Source: Salinarimonas sp046292825 (lineage in GTDB: Bacteria; Pseudomonadota; Alphaproteobacteria; Rhizobiales; Beijerinckiaceae). Taken from it: a stretch of 64,000 bases of DNA. Under the pieces are notes generated by a model. That model made no database searches. It saw only the letters and a list, made by a program, of their open reading frames with translations, and was not told the DNA's origin. Position numbers and translations under genes: made by a program. Each line of letters opens with the position of its first letter. Positions within the stretch are counted from its first letter, which is position 1. This document shows, piece after piece, positions 17,717 to 26,549 of the stretch. The DNA lies in the NCBI RefSeq assembly GCF_046292825.1, contig NZ_JBKBQG010000003.1, positions 97,888 through 161,887 of the forward strand, given 5' to 3'.

Positions 17717-20361
17717 CCGGGTTCGAAGGATGGTCGCGGGTCGCCGAGTGCCTCGAGGCGCAGGCCGATGAGGCCGATGCGGCGGAGCGCGCGGGAGTGG
17801 GGAGCGCGCTCCTCGACGAGGGCCAACGCGCCAGCGTCCGCGTGATCGCCGAGCGCCTGCGCGAGGGCTGCCGGGCGCAGCTCGTCGCCGACGAGGTCGG
17901 CATGGGCAAGACGCGGATCGCGGTCGCGCTGATCGTCGCCGTGCGGCGCTCGGGCGGGCGCGCGGCGATCGTCGTGCCCGGCGGCCTCGGCGCGCAATGG
18001 CAGGCGGAGCTGCGCCGCTTCGACCGGGACGACAGGACCCTCCTGCCGCTGCGAAGCTACGAGAGCTTCGTGATGGGCTACGCCCGGCCTGGCGAGGGCA
18101 ATCTCGCCGATGGGTGGCAGGCGCGGCGCGACGCGCAGCTCCGCGATCGGCGCCAGCAGCGGGAGCTGCCCGAGGGCGATTGGCGCGACGAGACGACCGT
18201 GATGATCTCGCATGCCTTCGCGCGCATGCGGTTTCCGATGTCCGCGGACGGCGAGCCCTCGTGGCGCCGAGCGCTCATGCCGGCGATCGTGGGCATGATC
18301 GACGAGAACCTGCGCGGCCGCGACGAGGCCGAGCGCCCGGCGACCTACAGGGTCGCCAGAGCCGCCTACGAGACGCGGCACATCGAGCCGCTCGAGATCG
18401 AGTCCGTCCGCGACTGGCGCGATCCAACCTCCGACGAATATCGGCGCGCCGTCCTGCCGGTGATCGGCCGGGCGCTCGGGCGTTTCGATCTCGTCGTGGT
18501 CGACGAGGCGCACAAGGCCCGCGGCGAGGACAGCAGCCTCTCGCGTATCCTCGGGCCGGTGATCTGGGAGAGCGCGGATCCCTTCCGGCTCGGTCTCACC
18601 GCGACGCCCGTCGAGCTCGACGCCGACCAGTGGCGCAACACGCTCGCGCGCCTCTTCGGCCGCGACGACGACGCCGAGGCGGCCGCGAAGGCGGTGGCGA
18701 CGCTCGCGGAGCCGATCTCCGCCTATGCGGAGGCGGCGCGCAAGCTGCGGGCGGAGCCGCTCGGCGAGGCGGTCGTCGCCGCGTTCGAGGCGGCGGCCGC
18801 CCGGTTCACGCAGGCGCTCGCGCCCTATGTGATCCGCCGCGACAAGCGCTCGGACCAGGAGCTGCACGCCTTCGAGCAACAGCACGGCTCCTACCGGCGC
18901 GTCGCGCCGGTTTCGGTCTTGCCCGAAGACATGGAGCGCGATTGGCTGCGCGCGTTTTGCGCGGCCGAGGCGCTCTCGCTCCTCCCGCAGAGCGATCGCT
19001 CCGTCAAGCGCCTGAGGCTCACGGTCGAGAAGGGGCACGGCCTCGACAAGCTGATCGTCGAGAATGCGGCCGAGCCTGCGGGGGCCGAGCGAGATTTCTG
19101 GTCCCGCAACGTCCGGCCGGGCGCCGGCGCGACGCTCTTCGAGCATCCGGCGATCCTCGCGGCGGTGCGGACGATCGAGGACGCGGTCGCGAAGGGTCGC
19201 AAGGTTCTGGTGTTCGGCACGCTCGTCGCCCCGTTGCGGGCGCTGACCCGGCTCCTCGACGCCCGCGCCCTGTTGCGCCATCTCGCCGATGGGCGGCACT
19301 GGCCGGCGCGCGGCGTCGGCAAGGATGCCGTCGATGCCGTTCGCGCGGCGCTTCGCGCTCCCGATCGGCCATCGGGCGCGCCGGAGAGTTTGGATGCGGT
19401 CGATGCGCTCCTCGCCGAGCGCTACGAGGCCGAGCGCCAGGCGCGCGAAAGAAACCGGGAGCGTATCCACGCCGAGATCCTGGAGCTGCGGGGGCAGGAC
19501 CCGATCGCGGCGTCGATCGCCGAGATCTGGGAGAAGCCCGACACGCGCGAATCGCCCGACACGAGCCGGATCGGCCTCCTCCTCGAAGCGCTCGAGAGCC
19601 GCCTCGCCCGCGGCGCGGACGCGCGCGGGCGCACGCCGTGGACCACAGAGCGGCTGCTCGCCGAGACGCGGGCCTTGATCGCCGAACTCTCCGCCGGCGC
19701 AGGCGATCGTTTCGCCGAGGACGATAAGCCCGAGCCCGCGAACGGCGGCGTCCAAACCCGCGACTTGCTCGCGAGCCATCTCGATGAGTATTCCGGCCGC
19801 GAGGGCAGCTTCGCACGCCTCCTCTACGGCGCAACGGCGCCGCAGACGCGACGCCTCCTGCAAGCGGCCTTCAACCGCGAGGGCTCGTGGCCGATGGTTC
19901 TCGTCGCGCAGTCCACGGTCGGGCGCGAGGGGCTCAACCTGCACGACGAATGCCGCACGGTCGTCCTCCTCCACGCCGAGTGGAATCCCGGCGTCGTCGA
20001 GCAGCAGATCGGCCGCGTCGACCGCAAGAACAGCCGCTTCCTGAAGGATTTTCGCGGCAACGCCTGGCGCGAGACGGGCGAGCCGCCGCGCATCGACGTC
20101 CATTGCATCCGGGTGGAGGGGGGCTACGACAGCCTGCACTGGTCGATCCTCCTCGACCGCTGGAAGGACCTGCGCGCCCAGCTCCACGGCGACGTCGTCG
20201 CCCCCGAGGACCGGGAGCGGGCGAGAACGGATCCCGAGCTCGCGCGCCTCGTCGAGCGGCTCGACGCGGCGGCGCCGGACTTCCATCCCAGACCGAAGTG
20301 GGGAGCGCAGCGTCCCGGTTCCGGGGTCGCCGACGACGTGCCGAAGATGGCCGAGGCGTGA
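17713..20361 (+). CDS. SNF2/RapA-like superfamily 2 helicase
   Basis: An 882-residue ATPase. Motif I is ADEVGMGKTRIA (Lys66), motif II VVVDEAHKARG (about residues 261-271), motif III LGLTATPVE, and motifs V-VI are STVGREGLNL and NPGVVEQQIGRVDRKNS. The RapA/DrmD-like layout has a long insertion between motifs Ia and II and a charged helical linker between the two RecA lobes. No nuclease or methylase domain is fused. ATG 17713 overlaps the PLD stop (ATGA). SNF2/RapA-like helicases paired with PLD proteins are typical of anti-phage systems such as DISARM, but drmA, drmB and a methylase are absent here. It ends 150 bp before the convergent lacI-type gene. Confidence 0.93.
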   Translation: MTGFEGWSRVAECLEAQADEADAAERAGVGSALLDEGQRASVRVIAERLREGCRAQLVADEVGMGKTRIAVALIVAVRRSGGRAAIVVPGGLGAQWQAELRRFDRDDRTLLPLRSYESFVMGYARPGEGNLADGWQARRDAQLRDRRQQRELPEGDWRDETTVMISHAFARMRFPMSADGEPSWRRALMPAIVGMIDENLRGRDEAERPATYRVARAAYETRHIEPLEIESVRDWRDPTSDEYRRAVLPVIGRALGRFDLVVVDEAHKARGEDSSLSRILGPVIWESADPFRLGLTATPVELDADQWRNTLARLFGRDDDAEAAAKAVATLAEPISAYAEAARKLRAEPLGEAVVAAFEAAAARFTQALAPYVIRRDKRSDQELHAFEQQHGSYRRVAPVSVLPEDMERDWLRAFCAAEALSLLPQSDRSVKRLRLTVEKGHGLDKLIVENAAEPAGAERDFWSRNVRPGAGATLFEHPAILAAVRTIEDAVAKGRKVLVFGTLVAPLRALTRLLDARALLRHLADGRHWPARGVGKDAVDAVRAALRAPDRPSGAPESLDAVDALLAERYEAERQARERNRERIHAEILELRGQDPIAASIAEIWEKPDTRESPDTSRIGLLLEALESRLARGADARGRTPWTTERLLAETRALIAELSAGAGDRFAEDDKPEPANGGVQTRDLLASHLDEYSGREGSFARLLYGATAPQTRRLLQAAFNREGSWPMVLVAQSTVGREGLNLHDECRTVVLLHAEWNPGVVEQQIGRVDRKNSRFLKDFRGNAWRETGEPPRIDVHCIRVEGGYDSLHWSILLDRWKDLRAQLHGDVVAPEDRERARTDPELARLVERLDAAAPDFHPRPKWGAQRPGSGVADDVPKMAEA

Positions 20362-20390
20362 GGCTCGGGCAAGCGCACGGCACAGCGCGC

Positions 20391-20411
20391 CGCTTCCTGG
20401 ACGAGGAAGCG
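20391..20411 (+). terminator. Hairpin downstream of the helicase gene
   Basis: Perfect 8-bp stem CGCTTCCT/AGGAAGCG with a GGACG loop, 30 nt after the helicase stop. No T-run follows, so termination is plausible but unproven. Confidence 0.4.
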
Positions 20412-20522
20412 ACGAAGGGTCGGCGACGAGGGAGGCGGCCCGCATCGACATCGAAATCGCTCTCGGTGAACGAGCGCGGGATCGCCGTCGAGCGGTGATC
20501 CCCGCCGCTATGGGACGAGCCG

Positions 20523-21584
20523 CTACCGTCCGGGGGCGGCCCGATGCCTCGGCGCGCGCGTCGCCGTCGAGCCGCGCACGACGAGCGGCGCGTCGATGCG
20601 GACCGTGCGGGGCTCCTTGTCCGTGCGGTCCATGTGCGCGACGAGGGTCTCGACCGCGGCCTCGACCATATCCTGCGCCGGTTGGCGGATGCTGGTGAGG
20701 TCGTAGGCGGGCCAGGCGGCCATCGGCACGTCGTCGTAGCCGACCAGAGCGACGTCCTCCGGCACGCGCAGGCCGAGCTCGTGGCGCAGCGTGTCCATGA
20801 CGGCGAAGGCCATGTGGTCCGATCCGACGAAGATCCCGTCGGGCCGCTCCTGCCCCGAGAACAGCGCCCGCGTCGCGGCGATCGCCTTCTCGCGGTCGTA
20901 TTCGCCGTCGATCACGGCGAAGGGGGCGAGGCCTCGCGCCGCGAGGCCCTCGACGAAGCCCGTCGCGCGGTCGCGCCCGGTCGCGGAGCCCGTCCAGCCG
21001 GCGACATGGGCGATGCGGCGGCGCCCGATATCGACGAGATGCTCCGCCGCCCGGCGACCGCCGGCGCGGTTGTCGGAGGTCACCGAGGAGATCGTCTCGT
21101 CGTCCTGGTGGCGGTTGAAGAGCACGACGGGCACGCCCGCGAGCGCGCAGCGCCTGGCGAGCCGGTTGGACAGGGAGACCGAGGCGAGGATCGCGCCGTC
21201 GACCTGGTAGTCCAGGATGTCGTCGAGCGTCTGGCCGAGCTCCTCGTCGGCGTTCGATGCGAGCACCACGAGGACGTGATAGCCGAGCGCCTGGAAGGCG
21301 CGGGAGAAGCGCTCGAGCGCGACGGGATAGAACTGGTTGTCGAGATAGGCGACGACGAGCGCGACGATGCGCGAGCGCCCGGTGATCAGCGAGCGCGCGA
21401 GCACGTTCGGGCGGTAGCCGAGCTCCTCGGCGGCGCGCATGACCTTTTCGCGCGTCTCCTTCGAGACGGAGGCGCCGGGCGTGAAGGCGCGGCTCACCGC
21501 CGATTGCGAAACGCCGGCGCGGCGGGCGACGTCGAGCGAGGTCGCGGGCGGCTTCGCGGCGGGCGGATCGACGGTCGCGCTCAT
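20523..21584 (-). CDS. LacI-family transcriptional regulator of the ABC/SnoaL island
   Basis: A 353-residue repressor with N-terminal LacI HTH (SLDVARRAGVSQSAVSRAFT, hinge YRPNVLARSLITGRS) and a periplasmic-binding-protein-like sensor (DGIFVGSDHMAFAVMDTLR, VGYDDVPMAAWPAYDLTSIRQP). It is the last gene of the ABC transporter operon and overlaps the permease gene by ATGA (21581-21584). Its likely operators are the two 16-bp palindromes at 26469-26484 and 27709-27724, in front of the transporter operon and between the divergent SnoaL genes. The effector is presumably the transported solute. Confidence 0.92.
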   Translation of the reverse strand: MSATVDPPAAKPPATSLDVARRAGVSQSAVSRAFTPGASVSKETREKVMRAAEELGYRPNVLARSLITGRSRIVALVVAYLDNQFYPVALERFSRAFQALGYHVLVVLASNADEELGQTLDDILDYQVDGAILASVSLSNRLARRCALAGVPVVLFNRHQDDETISSVTSDNRAGGRRAAEHLVDIGRRRIAHVAGWTGSATGRDRATGFVEGLAARGLAPFAVIDGEYDREKAIAATRALFSGQERPDGIFVGSDHMAFAVMDTLRHELGLRVPEDVALVGYDDVPMAAWPAYDLTSIRQPAQDMVEAAVETLVAHMDRTDKEPRTVRIDAPLVVRGSTATRAPRHRAAPGR

Positions 21585-22759
21585 CCCTTGACCGCCCCCG
21601 CGGTGAGGCCGGAGACGATCTGGCGCTGGAAGACCATCACGAGGAGGAAGAGCGGCGCCGTGATGGAGACGGCCGCCGCCACCGCGCGGACCTGATCCGT
21701 CGTCGTCGTCTCGCGGTTGAAGAAGCCGGCGATCGCCGGGACCATGGTCTGGCTCTGCGCGTCGAGGAGAAGGGAGGTCACGAGGAAGTCGTTATAGGCG
21801 AGCAGGAAGGAGAACAAGCCCGTCGTGATCACCCCCGGCCACATCACCGGCATGATGACGCGCCAGAACGCCTCGAAATGCGAGCACCCGTCGACGCGCG
21901 CCGCCTCGTCGAGCTCGGCCGGCACGTTCATGAAGAACGAGCGCAGCATCCAGATCGTGAAGGGCTGGTTGATCGCCACCAAGACCAGGATGACGGCGAG
22001 CGGCTGTCCGTAGAGCGTCGGCGCCGCGTCACCCAGGATCGGCCGCAACCATTCGGCCGAATTCACGAAGGGCGGCAGATAGCCCGAGACGAGCACCGAA
22101 TGCGGCAGGGCGCGGAAGATCAGGGCCGAGATCAGGATCCAATAGGCGAGCGAGGAGCGCGTGCGCGCGAGCGCGTAGCCGGCGAGCGTGCCCACCGTCA
22201 GCGAGATCGTGACGACGCCGCCGGTGACGATCAGCGAGTTGACGAAGTTCCGGTAGAAGGCCTGATCGACCCAGACGTTGCGGTAATGGGCGAGCGTGAG
22301 GCCGATCACGGGCTCGGCGAGGAGGCCGAGCAGCGGGACCGGCGCGAGCGCGCCCCCCGCGGCGCCGGCGAGCGCCGGCAGGGCGATCGCGAGCCAGGCG
22401 AGGCAGGCCGCGCCGAAGGCGATCCCGCCCACGAGCCAGCCGACGGGCAGCCAGGGCTCGGGCGCGATCCGCTCGATCGCCGCCCCGAGCCGGCGCGTCG
22501 CAAGGTGCCAGATCGCGGCGAGGCTCGCGATCCCGAGCGCGAGATCGAGGACGGAGAGGCCCTGCCCGGTGGTGCGCGTCGCCGGACCGAAGATCACCGC
22601 GAGCGGGTTGGCCGAGAAGGCGTCCACGGGGAGCTTGAAGCTCATCACCGCGATCCAGAACAGGGGGAAGGCGGCGATCAGGCACCAGAGGGCCACGAAC
22701 GCGCGGGTCGTCCAGGCGAGGGCGGGCGAGGGGCGCAAGGTCTTCGCGGTCGTCTCCAC
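21581..22759 (-). CDS. ABC sugar-type permease (MalG-like) with extra membrane insertion
   Basis: Inner-membrane component of a carbohydrate-type importer. The EAA loop that contacts the ATPase is present (DEAARVDGCSHFEAFWRVIMP), as are a typical first helix (LWCLIAAFPLFWIAVMSFKLP) and the C-terminal helices. At 392 residues it is about 100 longer than usual. The excess lies between FGPATRTT and LTLAHYRNVW (about residues 60-160) and carries two extra hydrophobic helices. It is preceded by the MalF-like gene with a 4-bp gap. The insertion is in frame and hydrophobic, so it looks like real protein and not a sequencing fault. Confidence 0.93.
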   Translation of the reverse strand: METTAKTLRPSPALAWTTRAFVALWCLIAAFPLFWIAVMSFKLPVDAFSANPLAVIFGPATRTTGQGLSVLDLALGIASLAAIWHLATRRLGAAIERIAPEPWLPVGWLVGGIAFGAACLAWLAIALPALAGAAGGALAPVPLLGLLAEPVIGLTLAHYRNVWVDQAFYRNFVNSLIVTGGVVTISLTVGTLAGYALARTRSSLAYWILISALIFRALPHSVLVSGYLPPFVNSAEWLRPILGDAAPTLYGQPLAVILVLVAINQPFTIWMLRSFFMNVPAELDEAARVDGCSHFEAFWRVIMPVMWPGVITTGLFSFLLAYNDFLVTSLLLDAQSQTMVPAIAGFFNRETTTTDQVRAVAAAVSITAPLFLLVMVFQRQIVSGLTAGAVKG

Positions 22760-22763
22760 GGCG

Positions 22764-23792
22764 TCACCCCCTCGGCCGGTAGTCGCGCCGCGCCCGGATC
22801 AGGAGCGGCACGAGCAGGATCACGATGCCCACCATCGTCAGCATCGACGAGGCGGAGGCGCGCGAGATCGATCGATTGCCGGAATCGTCCGGCATCAGGA
22901 AATCGTAGGTGAGGAACTGCAGCGAGATCACGTGTGCCTGCGATGAGAAGCCGATCACCTCCTCGAAGACGCGATAGGCGTCCATCAGGTGGATCAGCGA
23001 CACGAACACCACGAGCGGCATCAGGTGGGGCACGATCACGTAGCGCAGCCGCTCGAAGCGCGAGGCGCCGTCGACGATTGCGCTCTCGAGCGTGTCGCGG
23101 TTGAGCGTCTGGAGGCCGGCGTAGAACACGACGAAGGCGAAGGGCGCCACGTGCCAGACGCGGTAGAACAGCATCAGAAGCTCGATCGTCCAGCCCTGCG
23201 CGAACATCGCGATCGGCCGCCCGGTGAGCGCGACGAGCGCCTGCGTGAGGATCCCGTCGCCGATGAACAGCCACCGGATCGACAGAGCCCCGATCACCGG
23301 CGTGATGATGAAGGGCAGGAGCGAGACGAAGATGATCGGCCCGCGCACCGACCGCGCGAGCTTGTCGACGGCGAGCGCGATGGCGAGCCCCAGCCCGATC
23401 ACGAAGGGAAGCGTGATCAGCGTGAAGGTGAGCGTGAAGCGCAGGGCCTTGTAGAAGTCGATGTTCTGCAGCCGCGCCCAGACGCCTTCCCCGGCGGCGA
23501 AGGCGGCGGCGACCGCCTCGGGCTGCAGGAGCGCGCGGTAGGTGTCGAGCCCGACGAAGACGGTCTGCGTCACCGGGCGCCCGCGCTCGTCGAGCACCGG
23601 CCGCGTACGCACCTCCGTACGGCAGACCGGTGCGGGAAAGCCCGGCGCGCAGGCCTCCACCTCGACCCGCTCGAAGACGGTCTGCGTCGCTTGGAAGCTC
23701 TGCACGAAGACGGTGACGAGCGGGATCGCGATGAAGAGGATCATCATCACGAGCGAGGGCGCAACGAAGGCGTAGAACGTCCGCGGCTTCAC
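22764..23792 (-). CDS. ABC sugar-type permease (MalF-like)
   Basis: A 342-residue inner-membrane permease with six predicted helices, the first being FVAPSLVMMILFIAIPLVTVF. The EAA-type loop reads LESAIVDGASRFERLRYVIVP. The first periplasmic loop is long and holds two cysteines (EACAPGFPAPVC) that could form a disulfide. The C-terminal loop before the last helix is also extended (DDSGNRSISRASASSML). It forms a heterodimer with the MalG-like permease 4 bp downstream. A 319-bp repeat-bearing gap separates it from the binding-protein gene upstream. Confidence 0.93.
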   Translation of the reverse strand: MKPRTFYAFVAPSLVMMILFIAIPLVTVFVQSFQATQTVFERVEVEACAPGFPAPVCRTEVRTRPVLDERGRPVTQTVFVGLDTYRALLQPEAVAAAFAAGEGVWARLQNIDFYKALRFTLTFTLITLPFVIGLGLAIALAVDKLARSVRGPIIFVSLLPFIITPVIGALSIRWLFIGDGILTQALVALTGRPIAMFAQGWTIELLMLFYRVWHVAPFAFVVFYAGLQTLNRDTLESAIVDGASRFERLRYVIVPHLMPLVVFVSLIHLMDAYRVFEEVIGFSSQAHVISLQFLTYDFLMPDDSGNRSISRASASSMLTMVGIVILLVPLLIRARRDYRPRG

Positions 23793-23880
23793 GTGTCTGT
23801 CTCCTCGGTCGGTCTGCTTTCCTGTGCTGCGGGTGCTGCCGCTCTCCTTGCCCTGAGAGTCGGTTGAATCTCTCGTAGGC

Positions 23881-24059
23881 TGTCATCCCGGGCCGCGAAG
23901 CGGACCCGGGACCCATACGCTCCAATGATCGTCCGAGCGCGCATGCCGCGCTCGCTCCGCACCCTCGCAGCATCGATCGCCGGAGATACGCAGCCTACAG
24001 GCTGCGACTGACACGTCGTGGTTATGGGTCCCGGATCGCCTTCGGCGTCCGGGATGACA
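23881..24059. repeat. Long intergenic inverted repeat (TGTCATCCCGG family)
   Basis: Outer arms TGTCATCCCGG (from 23881) and CCGGGATGACA (ending 24059), extended inwards by gacccgggacccat and atgggtcccggat, enclose about 110 bp. It fills most of the 319-bp gap between the binding-protein and MalF-like genes. Such GC-rich palindromes are common between Hyphomicrobiales genes. Transcribed, it would fold into a strong hairpin that could lower permease expression relative to the abundant binding protein. Confidence 0.7.
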
Positions 24060-24111
24060 CCGCAGCGAAAGACTTTCAGATCTAGGGCTGGCGCGCCCCT
24101 CTCCGCACGCC

Positions 24112-25326
24112 TCAGCGCAGGACGCCGGCCTCGCGGGCGGCGGCGAGGTAGGCCTCTTCCGCGTCGGCGAGCGATTGCTCGGCGCTCTCGCGGCCGGTCA
24201 GGAAATCGGCGATGTTGTTGCCGATCGCGGTGTGCAGGAGCCCCATCTCGACGCTCGACGGGTAGGCGATCGGCCCGAGCATCGCGGTCGCGATCGCGCC
24301 CTCGGCGAGGCGGCCGGGCTCGAAGCCGTCGATCAGCCAGACCGCCGCGTCGTTGTTGGCCTCGACCATGCGCGGGGTGAGGCCCTCGAGCGCCACGCGG
24401 AAGGCGGTCTCGGCCTCCTCGTCGGTGATGTTCGCCGCGATCACGATGCCGTCCCACCAGATGGTGGAGGCCGGCGGGCCGCCCTCGACGGCGCGGGGAG
24501 CGGCCGCCATGCCGACCTTGCCCACGACCTGCGATTCGCTCTCGTCGTCCATCGCCGCCGCCCGCGTCGCCCAGAGATTGGCCATGGCGATGCGGCCCTG
24601 CTGGAATTGCTGCTGGACGTAGGTGGAATCCGAGACCAGGAACTCGGGATCCATGAATTCCGTCTTGGCCTTCATCATCTCGAGCGCGCGCACGCCCGCT
24701 TCCGAATTGATGCCGGGCCGCCCGTCGGCGTCGATCAACGTGCCTCCGAAGCCGGCGAACATGTTGATGAAGTCCTGCGCGAGGTTCCAGCCGGTCTGCA
24801 TGGTGGCGCCGATCGGATGCTCGACGAGCCCCGCCTCGCGGATCTTGGCCGCCGCGGCGAGCACCTCGTCCCAGGTCTCGGGGACGGGGATGTCGAGCTC
24901 CTCGAGGATGTCCTGGCGGTACATCAGGTGTTGGTTGTTGACCATCATCGCGATCGCCATGATGCGCCCGTCGATGCGGATGAGCTGGTTCTCGCTCAAA
25001 TTCTCACCGAAGCGCGCGACGAGGTCGTCGAGCGGGCGGATGGTGCCGGCGTTGAGGAGCGGCGTGAGCGTGCCGTTGGCCACCCCGCCGATATGGTAGA
25101 GCGAGGGCTGGGCGGCGAAGGCGGTGGGCTGCTTCGTGCGGAATTCCTGATCGAGCTCCGCCTGGAGGTTGGGCGCGCATTCGCGCATCGCCTCCGTCAC
25201 CGCCACCCAGGCCGGAAAGGCGGCGGAGAGATGGCGGACGGTCGCGTCCGTGGTGAAGCCGCAGGCGAGCGCGGGCCCGGAGACGAGCCCGAGCGCGGCG
25301 GCGAGCGCGAATGTGCGTGACGACAT
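24112..25326 (-). CDS. ABC transporter extracellular solute-binding protein (family 1)
   Basis: A 404-residue periplasmic binding protein with a Sec signal peptide (FALAAALGLVSGPALA, cleavage likely after ALA; the next residue is Cys but the lipobox is poor). Typical family-1 text includes YRQDILEELDIPVPETWDEV and FQQGRIAMANLW. It captures the solute, probably a sugar or polyol derivative, for the MalF/MalG-like permeases. Operon order on the minus strand is ATPase, binding protein, two permeases, LacI regulator. Ligand unknown. Confidence 0.92.
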   Translation of the reverse strand: MSSRTFALAAALGLVSGPALACGFTTDATVRHLSAAFPAWVAVTEAMRECAPNLQAELDQEFRTKQPTAFAAQPSLYHIGGVANGTLTPLLNAGTIRPLDDLVARFGENLSENQLIRIDGRIMAIAMMVNNQHLMYRQDILEELDIPVPETWDEVLAAAAKIREAGLVEHPIGATMQTGWNLAQDFINMFAGFGGTLIDADGRPGINSEAGVRALEMMKAKTEFMDPEFLVSDSTYVQQQFQQGRIAMANLWATRAAAMDDESESQVVGKVGMAAAPRAVEGGPPASTIWWDGIVIAANITDEEAETAFRVALEGLTPRMVEANNDAAVWLIDGFEPGRLAEGAIATAMLGPIAYPSSVEMGLLHTAIGNNIADFLTGRESAEQSLADAEEAYLAAAREAGVLR

Positions 25327-25345
25327 GGTTCGTTCCCTTCTTGCG

Positions 25346-26446
25346 TTATCGTGTGGCGGCAGAGCGCAGCTGCGCCGCGGATCGGTCGGCGCGGGCGGGC
25401 GTCGTGCGAGCGCCCGTGCGCGCGTCGAACAGGTGGCAGAGCGCGGCGTCGATCCGGATCGCGACGCTCTGCCCGATCTCCGCGCGGTAATCCTTGTGGG
25501 CCTTCACGGAGACGAAGCTGCGGCCGGCGCGGACCGTGACCATCGTCGCGTCGCCCAACAGCTCGCGCGTGTAGATCGGCGCACGGATCTCGGCCGTGCC
25601 CTCGCCGGCGAGCCGCGCGTCCTCCGCCCGGAAGCCGAGGACGGCGGGCCCGTCCGCTGCGGCGAGCCCCGCGACGCGCACCCCGTCGGCGACGAAGACG
25701 CCGCCCGCGACCGTTCCCTCGACGAGGTTCATCGCCGGCGAGCCGATGAAGCCCGCGACGAAGGCGTTCGCCGGGTCGTCGTAGATCTGGGTCGGGGTGC
25801 CGACCTGCTGGATCTCGCCCTTGTTCATCACCACCACGCGATCGGCGAGCGTCATCGCCTCGATCTGGTCGTGGGTGACGTAGATGGTCGTGACCTTCAA
25901 TTCGTGCTGGAGGTTCTTGATCTGCGCGCGCGTCGAGACGCGCAGCTTCGCGTCGAGGTTCGACAGGGGCTCGTCCATGAGGAAGACGGTCGGCTCGCGC
26001 ACGATGGCGCGGGCGAGCGCGACGCGCTGGCGCTGGCCGCCGGAGAGCTCGGCGGGCTTGCGGTGGAGGAAGTCGTCGAGCTCGACCATGGCGGCGGCGC
26101 GCCGCACGCGCGCGTCGTGCTCGGCCTTGGGCACGCGCCGCACCTTCAAGGGAAAGCGGATGTTCTCGTAGACGTTCAGGTTCGGATAGAGCCCGTAGCT
26201 CTGGAACACCATCGCGACGTCGCGATCCTTCGGCTCGAGATCGTTGACCCGTCGCCCGCCGATCAGGATCGAGCCCGAGGTGGCGTCCTCGAGCCCCGCG
26301 ATCATGCGCATCGTCGTCGTCTTGCCGCAGCCGGAGGGTCCGAGCAGGACCAGGAACTCGCGATCGGCGATGGTGAGGTCGAAATCGGCGACGCCCACGA
26401 AGGAGCCCCACCGTTTCGTCACGTGCTCGAGCCGAACCTCGGCCAT
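25346..26446 (-). CDS. ABC transporter ATP-binding protein (MalK/UgpC type)
   Basis: A 366-residue cytosolic ATPase that powers the importer. It has Walker A GPSGCGKTT, Q-loop VFQSYGLYPNLNVYENI, signature LSGGQRQRVALARAI, Walker B VFLMDEPLSNLDAK and the H-loop VTHDQIEAM. The C-terminal OB/TOBE regulatory domain (VLGFRAEDARL) marks the MalK/UgpC subfamily. First gene of the operon. A 16-bp palindrome lies 23-38 bp upstream of its start codon and is the likely LacI operator. Confidence 0.95.
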   Translation of the reverse strand: MAEVRLEHVTKRWGSFVGVADFDLTIADREFLVLLGPSGCGKTTTMRMIAGLEDATSGSILIGGRRVNDLEPKDRDVAMVFQSYGLYPNLNVYENIRFPLKVRRVPKAEHDARVRRAAAMVELDDFLHRKPAELSGGQRQRVALARAIVREPTVFLMDEPLSNLDAKLRVSTRAQIKNLQHELKVTTIYVTHDQIEAMTLADRVVVMNKGEIQQVGTPTQIYDDPANAFVAGFIGSPAMNLVEGTVAGGVFVADGVRVAGLAAADGPAVLGFRAEDARLAGEGTAEIRAPIYTRELLGDATMVTVRAGRSFVSVKAHKDYRAEIGQSVAIRIDAALCHLFDARTGARTTPARADRSAAQLRSAATR

Positions 26447-26468
26447 GCCCCGCGCTCCCGTAGACGTG

Positions 26469-26484
26469 TTGCATACCTATGCAA
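26469..26484. promoter_or_regulatory. Predicted LacI-type operator upstream of the ABC operon
   Basis: TTGCATACCTATGCAA has perfect 7-bp arms TTGCATA/TATGCAA. It matches the site at 27709-27724 at 14 of 16 positions. It lies immediately upstream of the ABC ATPase start, and the operon ends with a lacI-family gene, so autoregulated repression is inferred. Confidence 0.7.
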
Positions 26485-26549
26485 GCAACAGAGTGACGCC
26501 TGCCTTCCCGATTGGCAAGCCCAAAGGCGCGCCATCGCGCGCCGCGAAT

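Noticed and set aside
14703..20361. Calling the operon DISARM
   Set aside because: PLD and SNF2 helicase are shared elements, but no drmA, drmB (DUF1998) or methyltransferase gene is present, and the first protein does not resemble these.
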